Notes: generated by a model not told the origin, from the letters alone. 64,000 nt of DNA from Pseudovibrio japonicus (GCF_014651595.1 NZ_BMXE01000010.1:55362-119361); one strand, 5' to 3'. Counted from the first letter of the stretch, positions 39,470 to 49,117 are shown. Translations and numbers: made by a program.

Positions 39470-39656
39470 CACAATTTCTGCAAGCGGGTTCCGAAGCGCT
39501 TTCAGCAATATGACCCGCGCGAAAAAGTTCTGACCTCTCTTCACACCGATAGCCGCGAAACTGCATTGCGTAAAATGGGGAGAGCTGTTTGATGGCCGCG
39601 TGCCAGCTGCTGAGGCTTGGGCAAAAGGTGATCCAGAGCGCCGGATTTTCCCTTGA
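39470..39656 (+). pseudogene. Decayed tyrosine integrase, N-terminal remnant
   Basis: The frame from 39470 reads HNFCKRVPKRFQQYDPREKV, then SLHTDSRETALRKMG, closely matching the N-terminus of the intact integrase (YYFVRRVPKRYASVEPRSRI, SLKTKS). A shift near 39580 moves the continuation (ELFDGRVPAAEAWAKGDPER) into the next frame, ending at TGA 39656. The catalytic domain is missing. This explains how island 2 once integrated at the same tRNA. Confidence 0.7.
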
Positions 39657-39989
39657 ACACCATCCTTGCGTCTTGGCAGCCTTCAGATCCCATTCAATGC
39701 GCCCGCGTAAACGGTGTGCGGTTTACGGGATGCGGCCCCAAATGGGTTTCACGACGCTCAGGACGGCGCCTATGCCGATCTGGTCCACTGGACTGCTCAG
39801 ATGTAAGCGCAATAAGTCTCAAGCGTAGAGCCTCACTGAGCTCAGTGTTTTTCAGTCCTCAACTCGGCTTTTTTGACATTGAGGAAGTCTGTGGCTGCCT
39901 TTCCGAAGGAATGGTTTGAGTATCCTGGTCGGGCTCCCCGATCAGGTCGCGTCCACTCAGGACGTGATTGCTGGCTTCTTGGTGTAGCA

Positions 39990-40174
39990 GTCAGGTCAGA
40001 ACAGTGTGGATTTTCTCTTCTGATGAATAATAGTTGCGGGTCTTGCGCCGGATATCTTTGACTGCCTTTTCAGCGGGAGCGCTCGCAGCCTTTGTGTTTT
40101 GCCTCAATCCTCACTTCTATCGTCGTGATCATGGGCCTAAACACCCCCTTACTCAAATCCGTAAGCCTGTTCCA
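39990..40174 (-). mobile_element. Decayed copy of the IS (left end and OrfA start)
   Basis: On the minus strand the sequence from 40174 inward matches the left end of the IS at 17554: CATGATCACGACGATAG is shared, and the end resembles TGGACA (TGGAACA here). The following frame (from a TTG at 40107) reads SAPAEKAVKDIRRKTRN, then SSEEKIHTVLT-stop, the start of OrfA with a premature stop. The rest is gone. Confidence 0.7.
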
Positions 40175-40549
40175 TAGTTGCTAATGACAGACAGAGCAGA
40201 CCCATGACCGTTCTTTTGTCAACGGCCTACGGCCTGTGGGGCAAACAAAACGGCAGATGCTCTGAGTAATCCTTACTGAGAAGTCCCGTGGTCAGAAATG
40301 TTGGCATCGTCGGACTTTTACGTCTCCTGGCAGACATCATAGTTTTCAGAAGCAAACGCGATCATAGTGCCGCCTCCCTTGTAAGAAAGCCCACGGTACG
40401 AACAGCGAGGCGCATCACGCCGTTTTTTAACCGCTGGCCATGTTCACCCCAGCGGTACACGTACCTTCTGTCTACTGCGTCGATAGATTGGGTCTAGGCC
40501 TGCGTACCTTACCATAAGTCATCAATGACAAACATTCGCCACTATCGGC

Positions 40550-40595
40550 GCTATTTGTTCATCGGGCCAAACTGGGAAGACGATGAACAAATAGC
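40550..40595 (+). promoter_or_regulatory. 14-bp inverted repeat before polyol operon
   Basis: GCTATTTGTTCATC (40550-40563) and GATGAACAAATAGC (40582-40595) are perfect reverse complements with an 18-nt spacer, ending 25 bp before the binding-protein start. It could be an mRNA hairpin or a spaced operator for a regulator encoded elsewhere. Confidence 0.6.
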
Positions 40596-40620
40596 CGCAA
40601 TCCTTTCTAAGGGAGGAACC

Positions 40621-41874
40621 ATGATCTTTACAAAAACAGCTCGTCTACTAACGACGGCAGCCTTCGCCTGTGCTGCGATGCCAGCACTTGCGCAAGAAGT
40701 TGAGGTCCTACACTGGTGGACCTCTGGCAGTGAAGCTGCGGCACTCAACATACTGAAGGAAGACCTCGCACGCCAAGGTATCAGCTGGCAGGACATGCCC
40801 GTAGCAGGCGGCGCAGGCGAGGCCGCGACGACAACGTTGAAGGCGCGCGTTTCGGCCGGTAACCCACCGGTCGCGGCTCAAGTCTTGGGCATGGGTGTCA
40901 CCGAATGGGCGACGGAAGGTTCATTAGGCGACATTAGCGTGATCGCAACTGAGGAGGGCTGGGATGCGGTGGTGCCGGAAGCGGTCAAACGTTTCGCTAC
41001 CGATGACGGCAAATGGGTGGCCGTTCCGGTCAATATTCACCGGCCAAACTGGCTATGGATCAACAGAGAAATCTTCGAAGAGCACGACCTGACACCGCCG
41101 ACCACCTGGGAAGAATTCAACACCGTCGCCCAGACTTTGAAGGATGCAGGCGTGACGCCGCTGGCTCATGGTGGCCAGCCTTGGCAAGATGCCACGATCT
41201 TCGATGACGTGGTACTCGGCCTTGGTGGGCCGGAATTTTATCGTGCAGCGATTCACGAACTTGATCCCGAGGCTCTGGGTTCGGACACGATGAAGGCGGT
41301 CTTCGATGAAATGCGGGTCATCCGCGGCTTCGTCGATGACAATTTCTCGGGCCGTGACTGGAACCTTGCAACCGCGATGGTCGTAAACGGCGACGCTGCC
41401 ATGCAGCTCATGGGTGATTGGGCCAAGGGCGAACTGCTGGAGGCCGGCGTAACACCGGGTGAACAAGTACTCTGCGTTCCCGCCCCGGGAACCGAAGGGT
41501 CATACCTGTTCATTACCGACTTCTTCGCATTCTTCGATGTGAGCGAGGAGAACCAAAGTGGACAACAAGCCATGGCCAGTGCCCTGATGTCGCCGAAGTT
41601 CCAGGAAGAATTCAACCTGATTAAAGGTTCGATCCCAGCGCGCGCGGACGTGCCTAGCGCGAACTTCGATAGCTGCGGCCAGCAAGCGATTACTGATATT
41701 GCGGAGGCCAATGCCAAGGGAACGCTTATCGGCTCACTCGCCCACGGTCATGCCCAGACGCCTGCCGTTCAGCTCGCCATCTTCGACCTCGTGACGGAGC
41801 ATTTCAATTCCGACATGTCTTCTGAGGATGCTGTTGAGGAACTGCTGCACGCAGTCGAAGCGGCGCAGTTGTAG
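40621..41874 (+). CDS. Sugar/polyol ABC transporter substrate-binding protein
   Basis: About 417 residues. A signal peptide (FTKTARLLTTAAFACAAMPA, cut near ALA-QEV) is followed by a typical family 1 binding-protein start EVLHWWTSGSEAAALNIL, WLWINREIFEEHDLTPPTTW and late DFFAFFDVSE, as in glucose/polyol binders. It captures the sugar in the periplasm for the two permeases and the ATPase downstream. AAGGGAGGAACC precedes ATG 40621, chosen over an upstream in-frame ATG within the inverted repeat. Followed by a strong stem-loop. Confidence 0.92.
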   Translation: MIFTKTARLLTTAAFACAAMPALAQEVEVLHWWTSGSEAAALNILKEDLARQGISWQDMPVAGGAGEAATTTLKARVSAGNPPVAAQVLGMGVTEWATEGSLGDISVIATEEGWDAVVPEAVKRFATDDGKWVAVPVNIHRPNWLWINREIFEEHDLTPPTTWEEFNTVAQTLKDAGVTPLAHGGQPWQDATIFDDVVLGLGGPEFYRAAIHELDPEALGSDTMKAVFDEMRVIRGFVDDNFSGRDWNLATAMVVNGDAAMQLMGDWAKGELLEAGVTPGEQVLCVPAPGTEGSYLFITDFFAFFDVSEENQSGQQAMASALMSPKFQEEFNLIKGSIPARADVPSANFDSCGQQAITDIAEANAKGTLIGSLAHGHAQTPAVQLAIFDLVTEHFNSDMSSEDAVEELLHAVEAAQL

Positions 41875-41919
41875 TTGCGACCACATCCCTCTCAGAACCT
41901 CGCAATTGCGGGTGATTAT

Positions 41920-41961
41920 CCTGGGTCTGTGCTTACAATTCCTGATGAGCACAGACCCAGG
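41920..41961 (+). terminator. Intercistronic stem-loop after binding-protein gene
   Basis: CCTGGGTCTGTGCT, 14-nt loop, AGCACAGACCCAGG: perfect 14-bp stem 46 bp after the stop. Without a clear U-tract it is more likely a 3' stabiliser or partial attenuator giving more binding protein than permease, a common arrangement in such operons. Confidence 0.7.
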
Positions 41962-42011
41962 TCCTTTACAGAGTGTGTTGCGCTCGCCGCACTCCCAGAA
42001 AGGAGGCCATA

Positions 42012-42932
42012 TTGGCTCAAGTTCCAGAAGGCGGATCAGCACTAAAGTTCTCGAAATCCAAAGGCGACTGGCTGCGTGACGCGCTTCCAAAACTTGTATT
42101 GAGTCCATCGGTCGCGATTAGCATGATCTTCGTGTACGGTTTCATCCTGTTCACGATCTACCTGGCATTCTCTGATTCAAGAATCCTCCCGAGTTACGGT
42201 TGGGCCGGATTGCAGAACTTCCAGAACTTGTTCACGTTGCGCGCCTGGAACATCGCGACGATCAATCTCGCCATTTTCGCAATTCTCTACATCGGCATTT
42301 GCTGCGCATTGGGGTTGCTGCTCGCGATCTTACTTGACCAGAAAATCCGAGCGGAAGGTTTTATCCGAAACATCTACCTCTACCCTATGGCACTGTCTTT
42401 CATCGTGACCGGTGTGGCGTGGAAATGGATCCTTGACCCAGGCATCGGACTTGAAGCGGTTGTGCAGGGCTGGGGGTTCGAAAACTTCGAATTCAACTGG
42501 ATCAAGGACCGAGACATGGCGATCTACACCATCGTCATCGCAGCTGTCTGGCAAACCTCGGGCTTTGTGATGGCAATGTTTCTCGCGGGACTGCGCGGCA
42601 TCGACCAAGAAATCCTGCGCGCCGCCGAGGTGGACGGGGCATCGACATTTGCCCTTTATCGCCGGATTGTCATTCCGCAACTACGGCTTGCTTTCATGTC
42701 GGCTTTCGTGGTGCTCGCACATATGGCGATCAAGTCCTATGACCTCGTTATCGCACTGACGAATGGCGGCCCGGGCATTGCTACAACCATGCCCGCGACT
42801 TTTATGTATTCCTACACGTTTACCCGCAACCAGATGGGGGTCGGTTCTGCATCGGCAGTGATGATGCTGATGACCATCGCCGCGATCACCGTACCGTATC
42901 TGTGGTCCGAGTTGAGAGGGAGCAAGCAATGA
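42012..42932 (+). CDS. ABC transporter permease, MalF-type
   Basis: About 306 residues from TTG 42012 (MAQVPEGGSALKFSKSKGDW), which follows AAAGGAGGCCATA exactly. Six membrane helices and the EAA loop EVDGASTFALYRRIVIPQLR, which contacts the ATPase. Forms the channel with the next permease. Its stop overlaps that start as ATGA. Confidence 0.92.
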   Translation: MAQVPEGGSALKFSKSKGDWLRDALPKLVLSPSVAISMIFVYGFILFTIYLAFSDSRILPSYGWAGLQNFQNLFTLRAWNIATINLAIFAILYIGICCALGLLLAILLDQKIRAEGFIRNIYLYPMALSFIVTGVAWKWILDPGIGLEAVVQGWGFENFEFNWIKDRDMAIYTIVIAAVWQTSGFVMAMFLAGLRGIDQEILRAAEVDGASTFALYRRIVIPQLRLAFMSAFVVLAHMAIKSYDLVIALTNGGPGIATTMPATFMYSYTFTRNQMGVGSASAVMMLMTIAAITVPYLWSELRGSKQ

Positions 42933-43795
42933 GCATTGCATCCTCAACCCACCGCATTGCGCGCTTTGCGCTCTATGGGGTTCTCGCACTCTTTTGCCTT
43001 TACTACCTGATGCCGCTCTACGTGATGGTCGTGAACTCGTTGAAACCGCTCTCGGAAATAACTTCCGGCGGCATGATCGCCCTGCCGAAAGAATGGACTG
43101 TCGCACCATGGCGCAACGCCTGGTCGGAAGCACAGGTCGGCGTGGAGGCAACCGGAATGCGTCCCTACTTTATTAACTCCTTCCTGATGGTTATCCCAGC
43201 GGTCGCCATCGCTACCATCCTCGGGGCGCTCAATGGTTACGTGCTGACGAAATGGACCTTCAAGGGCTCGACGATCCTCTTTGGTTTCCTCCTGTTCGGT
43301 TGCTTCATCCCGTTTCAGATCGTACTCATCCCTATGGCACGTGCACTCGGGATGATGGGGCTTGCAGGGACGGTACCGGGGCTTATTTTTGTCCATGTGG
43401 TCTATGGCATCAGCTTCTCCACGCTCTATTTTCGTAACTACTACGCAGCCTTTCCGACCGAGTTGGTCCGGGCTGCGCAGATCGATGGGGCGGGCTTTTT
43501 CACTATCTTCTTCCGGATCTTGTTGCCCAACTCCGGTCCGATCGCAGTGGTCTGCGTGATCTGGCTGTTCACGAATATCTGGAACGACTTCCTCTTCGGC
43601 GCATCCTTCTCGGATTTCAACAGCCAACCGATGACCGTGGCTCTTAACAACCTGGTGCAGTCGTCCACCGGCGTACAGGAATACAACGTCCACTTCGCCG
43701 GCGCGATCATTGCCGCCCTGCCTACACTCCTCGTCTACATCGTCGCCGGCCGGTTCTTCGTCCGCGGATTGATGTCCGGCTCCGTGAAAGGATAA
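42929..43795 (+). CDS. ABC transporter permease, MalG-type
   Basis: 288 residues from ATG 42929 (MSIASSTHRIARFALYGVLA). Six helices and the EAA loop VRAAQIDGAGFFTIFFRILL. Second half of the channel. Starts within the previous stop and ends five bases before the ATPase gene. Confidence 0.92.
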   Translation: MSIASSTHRIARFALYGVLALFCLYYLMPLYVMVVNSLKPLSEITSGGMIALPKEWTVAPWRNAWSEAQVGVEATGMRPYFINSFLMVIPAVAIATILGALNGYVLTKWTFKGSTILFGFLLFGCFIPFQIVLIPMARALGMMGLAGTVPGLIFVHVVYGISFSTLYFRNYYAAFPTELVRAAQIDGAGFFTIFFRILLPNSGPIAVVCVIWLFTNIWNDFLFGASFSDFNSQPMTVALNNLVQSSTGVQEYNVHFAGAIIAALPTLLVYIVAGRFFVRGLMSGSVKG

Positions 43796-43799
43796 GACA

Positions 43800-44912
43800 A
43801 TGAGCTTTCTCGATATCGATAAGGCGACCAAATCGTATGGCGCTGTGCGCGTTTTGAACGAAACCGATATTTCCGTTGAAGAGGGGGAGTTTCTCGTTCT
43901 GGTCGGCCCATCTGGCTGTGGCAAGTCCACGCTGCTGAATATGATTGCTGGGCTTGAAGGTGTCAGTTCGGGAGAGATCCGCATCCGGGACAGGCGCATG
44001 AACGACATTAAGCCCGCTGACCGCAACATCGCGATGGTGTTCCAAAGTTATGCGCTCTACCCGAACATGACGGTGAGGAGTAATATTTCGTTCGGTATGG
44101 AAATGCATGGCGTACGGAAAGCGAAACGCGAGGAGAAGATCGCCGAAATCGCTGAGCTTCTGCAACTCACGCCATTTCTGGACCGCAAGCCGGGCCAATT
44201 ATCCGGGGGGCAGCGTCAGCGTGTCGCCATGGGACGAGCGCTGACCCGCGACCCGGATGTCTTCCTGTTCGACGAACCGCTTTCTAACCTTGATGCCAAG
44301 TTGCGCGTGGACATGCGCACCGAGATCAAGAAACTGCATCAGAAACTTGGTACGACGATCGTCTACGTGACCCATGATCAGATTGAAGCGCTGACGCTCT
44401 CGACCCGCATTGCGGTTATGTTTGGCGGCGAAGTACAGCAACTCGGCACGCCGCAGGAGATCTACGATAACCCGACCAACATGTTTGTTGCAGGCTTCAT
44501 GGGATCTCCAGCGATGAACTTGCTGCCGGCCACACTGCGCGATGCTGAGGGTGGTGTCGCCGTCGAACTCGCGCTTCCGGATAGCAGCTATATCTCTCTG
44601 CCTTTCCCTCGCGGCGCAACGCTGTCAGGGCAGGATGGCCGAGCGATCGTGCTCGGCATCCGGCCGGAAGCAATGACGGACCCTGAAAGCGCCGATGCCG
44701 AAAGTCCCGCGATCCATCAAGCCGAGCTATCAATCGACGTCATCGAGCCCGCTGGGTCGGATACTTATGTCACCGTCAGCCTGTGTGGCAAAGACGCCAT
44801 TGGCCGCTTTCGCGCCAACACGTCGGCCCGCGCTGGCGCGCGCTTTCCCTTCTCTTTCGACATGGCAAAGGCGGTGGCGTTTGATCCGGAAACTGAGCAG
44901 CGGATCGATTGA
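43800..44912 (+). CDS. ABC transporter ATPase, MalK/UgpC-type
   Basis: 370 residues. Walker A GPSGCGKST, the signature LSGGQRQRVAMGRALTRDP, Walker B VFLFDEPLSNLD and the H-loop VTHDQIEALTL; the C-terminal third is the TOBE/regulatory domain (GIRPEAMTD). It hydrolyses ATP to drive sugar uptake. Complete operon partner of the preceding three genes. Confidence 0.95.
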   Translation: MSFLDIDKATKSYGAVRVLNETDISVEEGEFLVLVGPSGCGKSTLLNMIAGLEGVSSGEIRIRDRRMNDIKPADRNIAMVFQSYALYPNMTVRSNISFGMEMHGVRKAKREEKIAEIAELLQLTPFLDRKPGQLSGGQRQRVAMGRALTRDPDVFLFDEPLSNLDAKLRVDMRTEIKKLHQKLGTTIVYVTHDQIEALTLSTRIAVMFGGEVQQLGTPQEIYDNPTNMFVAGFMGSPAMNLLPATLRDAEGGVAVELALPDSSYISLPFPRGATLSGQDGRAIVLGIRPEAMTDPESADAESPAIHQAELSIDVIEPAGSDTYVTVSLCGKDAIGRFRANTSARAGARFPFSFDMAKAVAFDPETEQRID

Positions 44913-44930
44913 ACACCTTTGGGAACTTCG

Positions 44931-45635
44931 ATGATGGCAAACGAAATGGACCAACTTCGTGAGAGCGGTAGCATGCTAAGTAACACTCAGCGGATCACAC
45001 AAGACCAACTGGTGAAACAGCTGGCGTCTTATCCGCCCGGTCGACGCCACCTTGTGGCGGTCGTCGGGCCGCCAGGGTCCGGTAAGTCCACGTTAGCGGA
45101 GGCTCTGGCTGCCGCGATCAACGAGACGTCGCCGGACTGCGCGGCGGTCTTTCCAATGGATGGCATCCACTTCGACGATGCGATCCTTGAAGAGCGGGGC
45201 CTATGCCAGAGAAAGGGCGCACCGGAGACTTTCGACGTAGCCGGGTTCTGTCACCTCCTTGACCGGCTTCGTCGCAACCAGGAAGCCGAGATTGCGGTGC
45301 CGGTTTTCGACCGGGATCTGGAGATCTCCCGAAACGCAGCACGGATCATTCCCCATTCGGTCGAGCTTCTCATCGTGGAGGGCAATTACCTCCTGCTGGA
45401 TCGCCCGTTCTGGCGCGACATTGCCGCGTTCTTCGACCTGACCGTGATGCTCGATGTCTCCGCTGTGGAGTTGCGGCGCCGGCTCTATGCCCGCTGGCGC
45501 GGCTATGGTGTCGAGGATGCAGAGGCGACCCGCCGCGTTGAGGAAAACGACCTGCCGAACGGGCTAATCGTTCTGAACCAATCCCGCTCAGCCGACCTGA
45601 CATTACGTGAGGAAGACTGTGCAGTGACAAACTGA
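44931..45635 (+). CDS. P-loop kinase, uridine/pantothenate-kinase-like (FrcK type)
   Basis: About 234 residues. Walker A VVGPPGSGKSTLAEALAAA, MDGIHFDD, then LIVEGNYLLLDRPFWRDI and a lid with LRRRLYARWRGYGVEDAEA, as in the nucleoside/pantothenate kinase superfamily members found in sugar operons (frcK). It may phosphorylate the imported sugar or its oxidised form. Start ATG 44931 or 44934; a TTG at 44919 is in frame. Confidence 0.78.
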   Translation: MMANEMDQLRESGSMLSNTQRITQDQLVKQLASYPPGRRHLVAVVGPPGSGKSTLAEALAAAINETSPDCAAVFPMDGIHFDDAILEERGLCQRKGAPETFDVAGFCHLLDRLRRNQEAEIAVPVFDRDLEISRNAARIIPHSVELLIVEGNYLLLDRPFWRDIAAFFDLTVMLDVSAVELRRRLYARWRGYGVEDAEATRRVEENDLPNGLIVLNQSRSADLTLREEDCAVTN

Positions 45636-45649
45636 TAGAGGAACACAAC

Positions 45650-46378
45650 ATGCCCGGATTCGACAAAGGCCCCATTCTTGTCACCGGCGCCAGCGGTGGT
45701 ATTGGGGGAGCAACCGTCCGCCAGCTTGTCGCAGCTGGCGCTGAAGTTATCGCCAATGGTCGTAATCAAGACACGCTCGCGGCGCTCTCTAAGGAAACCG
45801 GTTGCCAGATGCTTCCATTCGATCTGGAAAGCGAAGACAGTATCCGCGAGGCGCTCGACGGGCTCGACCTCTGGGGCGTGGTCAACTGCGGCGGCTTCGG
45901 CGGTGAGATTGCGACGCCGATGGAGACGGATATTTCGATCTTCGACAAGGTGATCTCGATCAACGCCCGAGGTGCGCTGCTGGTGACGAAATATGCCTCC
46001 CGATCAATGATACGCCTCGAAAAAGGTGGTGCCATCGTAAACGTGTCGAGCCAGGCCTCGCGAGTGGGACTGAAGGGACATATCTCCTACGGTTCCTCCA
46101 AGGCAGCGCTCGACAACATCACCCGCGTTTCCGCTCTCGAACTCGGCCCCTATAGAATCCGAGTCAACGCGGTAAACCCGACCGTGGTTATGACACCCAT
46201 GTCCGCCAGTTATTGGGGGCGCCCTGAAGTCCAAGAGCCTTACCTCGAGACCATGCCGCTCGGTCGTTGGGCCACCGAGGACGAGATCGCGGCGCCCATC
46301 GTGTTCTTGCTCTCAGATGGCGCTTCGATGATTTCGGGCGTCACTCTTCCCATCGACGGTGGTTATACGGCGGTCTGA
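45650..46378 (+). CDS. Short-chain dehydrogenase, L-xylulose reductase-like
   Basis: 242 residues. Cofactor loop VTGASGGIGGATVRQL, active-site Ser (NVSSQASRVG), Tyr and Lys (ISYGSSKAAL) and RVNAVNPTVVMTPM, the latter close to dicarbonyl/L-xylulose reductases. It interconverts a ketose and a polyol using NAD(P)H. Fits with the next gene into polyol oxidation. Confidence 0.87.
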   Translation: MPGFDKGPILVTGASGGIGGATVRQLVAAGAEVIANGRNQDTLAALSKETGCQMLPFDLESEDSIREALDGLDLWGVVNCGGFGGEIATPMETDISIFDKVISINARGALLVTKYASRSMIRLEKGGAIVNVSSQASRVGLKGHISYGSSKAALDNITRVSALELGPYRIRVNAVNPTVVMTPMSASYWGRPEVQEPYLETMPLGRWATEDEIAAPIVFLLSDGASMISGVTLPIDGGYTAV

Positions 46379-46430
46379 TTCCTGCTGCCCCGCGACGGGC
46401 CGAAGCCTTGCTTAATCTGGAGCTAATCCC

Positions 46431-47873
46431 ATGCTTGATCTTTCGCTTGCCTCTCTTGGCAGCGCGCCCAAAATCGTCGCAACCCCGGGCTACGACCGCC
46501 AGAACCTCAGCGCAGGCATCCTCCATATTGGGGTTGGCAATTTTCATCGCGCCCACATGGCCCACTATCTGGATAGGCTTCTTGCGAAGGGTCTTGGCCA
46601 TGACTGGGCGATTGTTGGGGCGGGGCTGAAGCCGGGTGATGCCCAGATGCGCGACAAGCTCGAAGCACAGGACTGGCTGACCACCGTGGTCGATCTCGAA
46701 GCCGACTCCGCGAACGCGCGGGTCATCAGCGCGATGATCGACTATGTCGATATTGCCCCTATGGCGATCCTCGCGCGGCTGTGTGATCCCGCGATCCGCA
46801 TCGTTTCTCTGACTGTCACCGAGGGGGGGTATTTCCTCGACAGCGCCGGTGCCGTCATCGTTGACCACCCCGAGATCCAGGCTGACGCACGTAATCCAGA
46901 GGCACCCCGGACTGCCTTCGGTCTGATAATTGCTGCCTTGCGCCGACGTCGCGAGGCGGGTACCGTTCCCTTTACCGTGCTGTCCTGCGATAATCTCCCG
47001 GCCAATGGCAAGGTGGTTTCTGGCGTCGTCACCGCACTCGCCCGTATGCAGGATCCGGCGCTGGGAGACTGGATCGCGGCCGAGGTCGCCTTTCCCAATA
47101 GCATGGTCGACTGCATCACACCCAGAACAGGAAAGAAGGAGCTTGCGCTGGTGCGTGATCGCTTCGGCATCGAGGATGCAGCACCCGTTATCTGTGAGCC
47201 TTTCCGGCAATGGGTGATCGAAGACCATTTTCCCGCTGGGCGCCCGCCACTGGAGGAGGTCGGCGTCGAGTTCGTCGAGGATGTCACCACGCATGAGATC
47301 ATGAAGCTACGGCTGCTCAACGGGAGCCATGCGAGCCTGTGCTACGCGGCTGCCCTCATGGGCCACGAATATGTGGACGCTGCCTTGGCGGACGAGACCC
47401 TATCGCGCTGGCTCGCCGAGTTGCCACGTCGGGAGACAATCCCCTGCCTCGCGCCGCTGGAAGGGGTGGACTATGCCGCCTATCTCGATCAATGCATTGA
47501 GCGGTTCCGCAATCCGGCCATTGCAGACACGATTGCCCGCCTGGCCGAGAACGGCTCGGACCGGCAGCCAAAATTCATCCTACCGACAATCAGGGAAGCA
47601 TTATCGCGTAATTTGCCGTTGGAAGGTCTGGCTCTCGAAATTGGGCTCTGGGCCCATTTCTGTTCCGAAAAACCGATTCCGCTAGAGGATCCATTGGCGG
47701 AGACTCTGAACGAAGCAGCACGAAATGGCGCCGCGGCCTTTGTCAGAATAGAAGGGGTGTTCGGTGATCTCTCCGGCAATGCACGCCTCATTAAGGCCCT
47801 GGAAGCGGCTCTTGCAATTATTGCGCAGAAAGGTGTCCGTGGTGCAATCGAGGCCTATCTTGATCGAGATTGA
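46431..47873 (+). CDS. Mannitol dehydrogenase-family polyol dehydrogenase
   Basis: 480 residues. Rossmann start ILHIGVGNFHRAHMAHYLD, NSMVDCITPRTGKKEL and the family signature KLRLLNGSHASLCYAA with the catalytic Lys, Asn and His. Members oxidise D-mannitol, D-arabinitol or similar polyols to ketoses with NAD. Substrate cannot be decided from sequence. Last gene of the operon; no regulator gene follows. Confidence 0.92.
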   Translation: MLDLSLASLGSAPKIVATPGYDRQNLSAGILHIGVGNFHRAHMAHYLDRLLAKGLGHDWAIVGAGLKPGDAQMRDKLEAQDWLTTVVDLEADSANARVISAMIDYVDIAPMAILARLCDPAIRIVSLTVTEGGYFLDSAGAVIVDHPEIQADARNPEAPRTAFGLIIAALRRRREAGTVPFTVLSCDNLPANGKVVSGVVTALARMQDPALGDWIAAEVAFPNSMVDCITPRTGKKELALVRDRFGIEDAAPVICEPFRQWVIEDHFPAGRPPLEEVGVEFVEDVTTHEIMKLRLLNGSHASLCYAAALMGHEYVDAALADETLSRWLAELPRRETIPCLAPLEGVDYAAYLDQCIERFRNPAIADTIARLAENGSDRQPKFILPTIREALSRNLPLEGLALEIGLWAHFCSEKPIPLEDPLAETLNEAARNGAAAFVRIEGVFGDLSGNARLIKALEAALAIIAQKGVRGAIEAYLDRD

Positions 47874-48509
47874 ATGACCCTGTGCTCAGCTTTCGTCGTC
47901 GGGCTGGAGTGGCGGACTGTCTAGCACGGTATCTGTTTGGGCCGGTAAACCTTGATCTTAATTGGACACGCCATGCTACGTTGTCTGCTTAATAGGCCGC
48001 AGAGACTGATTGTAAGAACCTCGAACAGCGTCTGTTCGCCAAGTGATGAATGCGTTGGATAGCTATAAAACTGCATGTAGCTACCAAGTATGCTCATGGG
48101 TGTCGTATATTGTTTACTCGTTCAATTTTTCAGCGGTGCATGACGGATTGGGCTAAAATTGCTGAGCTGTGCCATACAAATCTGCGTTGAGGTCTACAAA
48201 AGTGAGGTTCTACACTGTGGGAATTTGCGATCCCGAGCAGCGGAAATATCGTCCGCAAATGGATGCCACCGTTTGATGCTGGGAACGCATAGAAGCTCAT
48301 TAACTCAAGAGCTAGCGTTTAACTCAACGTTCACAATAAACCCGTTTGAGATGGGACCTTACTACGTACTCTCTTCGGTAGGCTGTGACACATTTTGTGG
48401 TACATTTTGTAGAACCTTCAAAACTTAAATATGTAGCTTTCGCTGTTTTATGCTTTGATATTAATGATATTTTTCGTTCAGTTGAGAATTCTGGAAAGCC
48501 AACCGTGTC
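47874..48509. other. Right end of island 2, arm-like repeats
   Basis: No gene recognised. Near the end ACATTTTGTGG (48390-48400) and ACATTTTGTAG (48402-48412) form a 12-bp-spaced direct repeat, in the same relative place as the arm repeats of island 1; they may be the arm sites of the lost island 2 integrase. Confidence 0.5.
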
Positions 48510-48526
48510 TCCCTCCGTGTCCGCCA
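48510..48526 (+). repeat. att core copy 3 (right end of island 2)
   Basis: TCCCTCCGTGTCCGCCA, third identical copy of the tRNA-Ser end, same orientation. Marks the outer boundary of the tandem islands; the DNA beyond should be the original downstream flank. Confidence 0.88.
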
Positions 48527-49117
48527 CTTCTCCTCCTACGGCGTTGAAATTAAATGCTAAAGCGAATACCGCTTTATCTGACCTATTATATCACCCATCA
48601 TCCCAATAGCTCTTGATCCTTTAATTGTTGGCGTGAACGCTCCCCCCCAGCATTGATATGTACTGACCAGATGTTTGCTACTTAGATGTTTCTTTCCGTG
48701 GAGAAGTGGTTTGGATAAATGGGGTTCCTTTGTCCATTCGCGAGGCTGCGGCTTTGGAACGTTGGATTGTGGTCCTGACCGCGTGAGCGATTGTGGTGGT
48801 GCTATGTAATCGCTATCTTAGTGTTCCTCTCGAAGCGATAATAGGCACTCTTAACCGGTTCCTTCTCATAGTTGCATCAAACATTTAAAAACGGCACCTC
48901 ATTTGCGCTTTTACAATCGGTTATTGCTGTCTGTAGTAAATGAAGATGAGGGCAAGTTGCTGAGTAAGAAAGAACCCTCGCGGATGGTAAAGCATGCATA
49001 AAGCATTTTTTGCTGTAACTTTTGGTTTGTAACTGCCGGTACTAATCGATCTGTTTGATACAATCGGAGACAAAACGTCCGCTGACGAGCAGGGGAAATA
49101 TCTTGTAGAACTGCGGT
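48527..49117. other. Intergenic region between island 2 and the two-component system
   Basis: Nearly 600 bp without a convincing open frame, moderately AT-rich. It should hold the promoter of the response regulator gene; I see no clear operator. Confidence 0.5.

Larger units (their letters stand above)
39375..48526. mobile_element. Genomic island 2 (9.2 kb), tandem to island 1
   Basis: Between core copies 2 and 3. It starts with a decayed integrase of the tRNA-Ser type and a decayed IS, then a complete polyol uptake and catabolism operon. No functional integrase is present, so movement would need the island 1 enzyme or none. Higher GC of the cargo contrasts with the AT-rich glycan locus next to it. 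Confidence 0.65.

Noticed and set aside
42944..44029. Long minus-strand frame (361 codons) opposite the permease and ATPase genes
   Set aside because: It mirrors two clear ABC transporter genes in a GC-biased region; its sequence is low-complexity polar and lacks a ribosome-binding site.
46341..47294. Long minus-strand frame opposite the mannitol-dehydrogenase-family gene
   Set aside because: Shadow frame of a gene with strong codon bias; no protein-like motifs.
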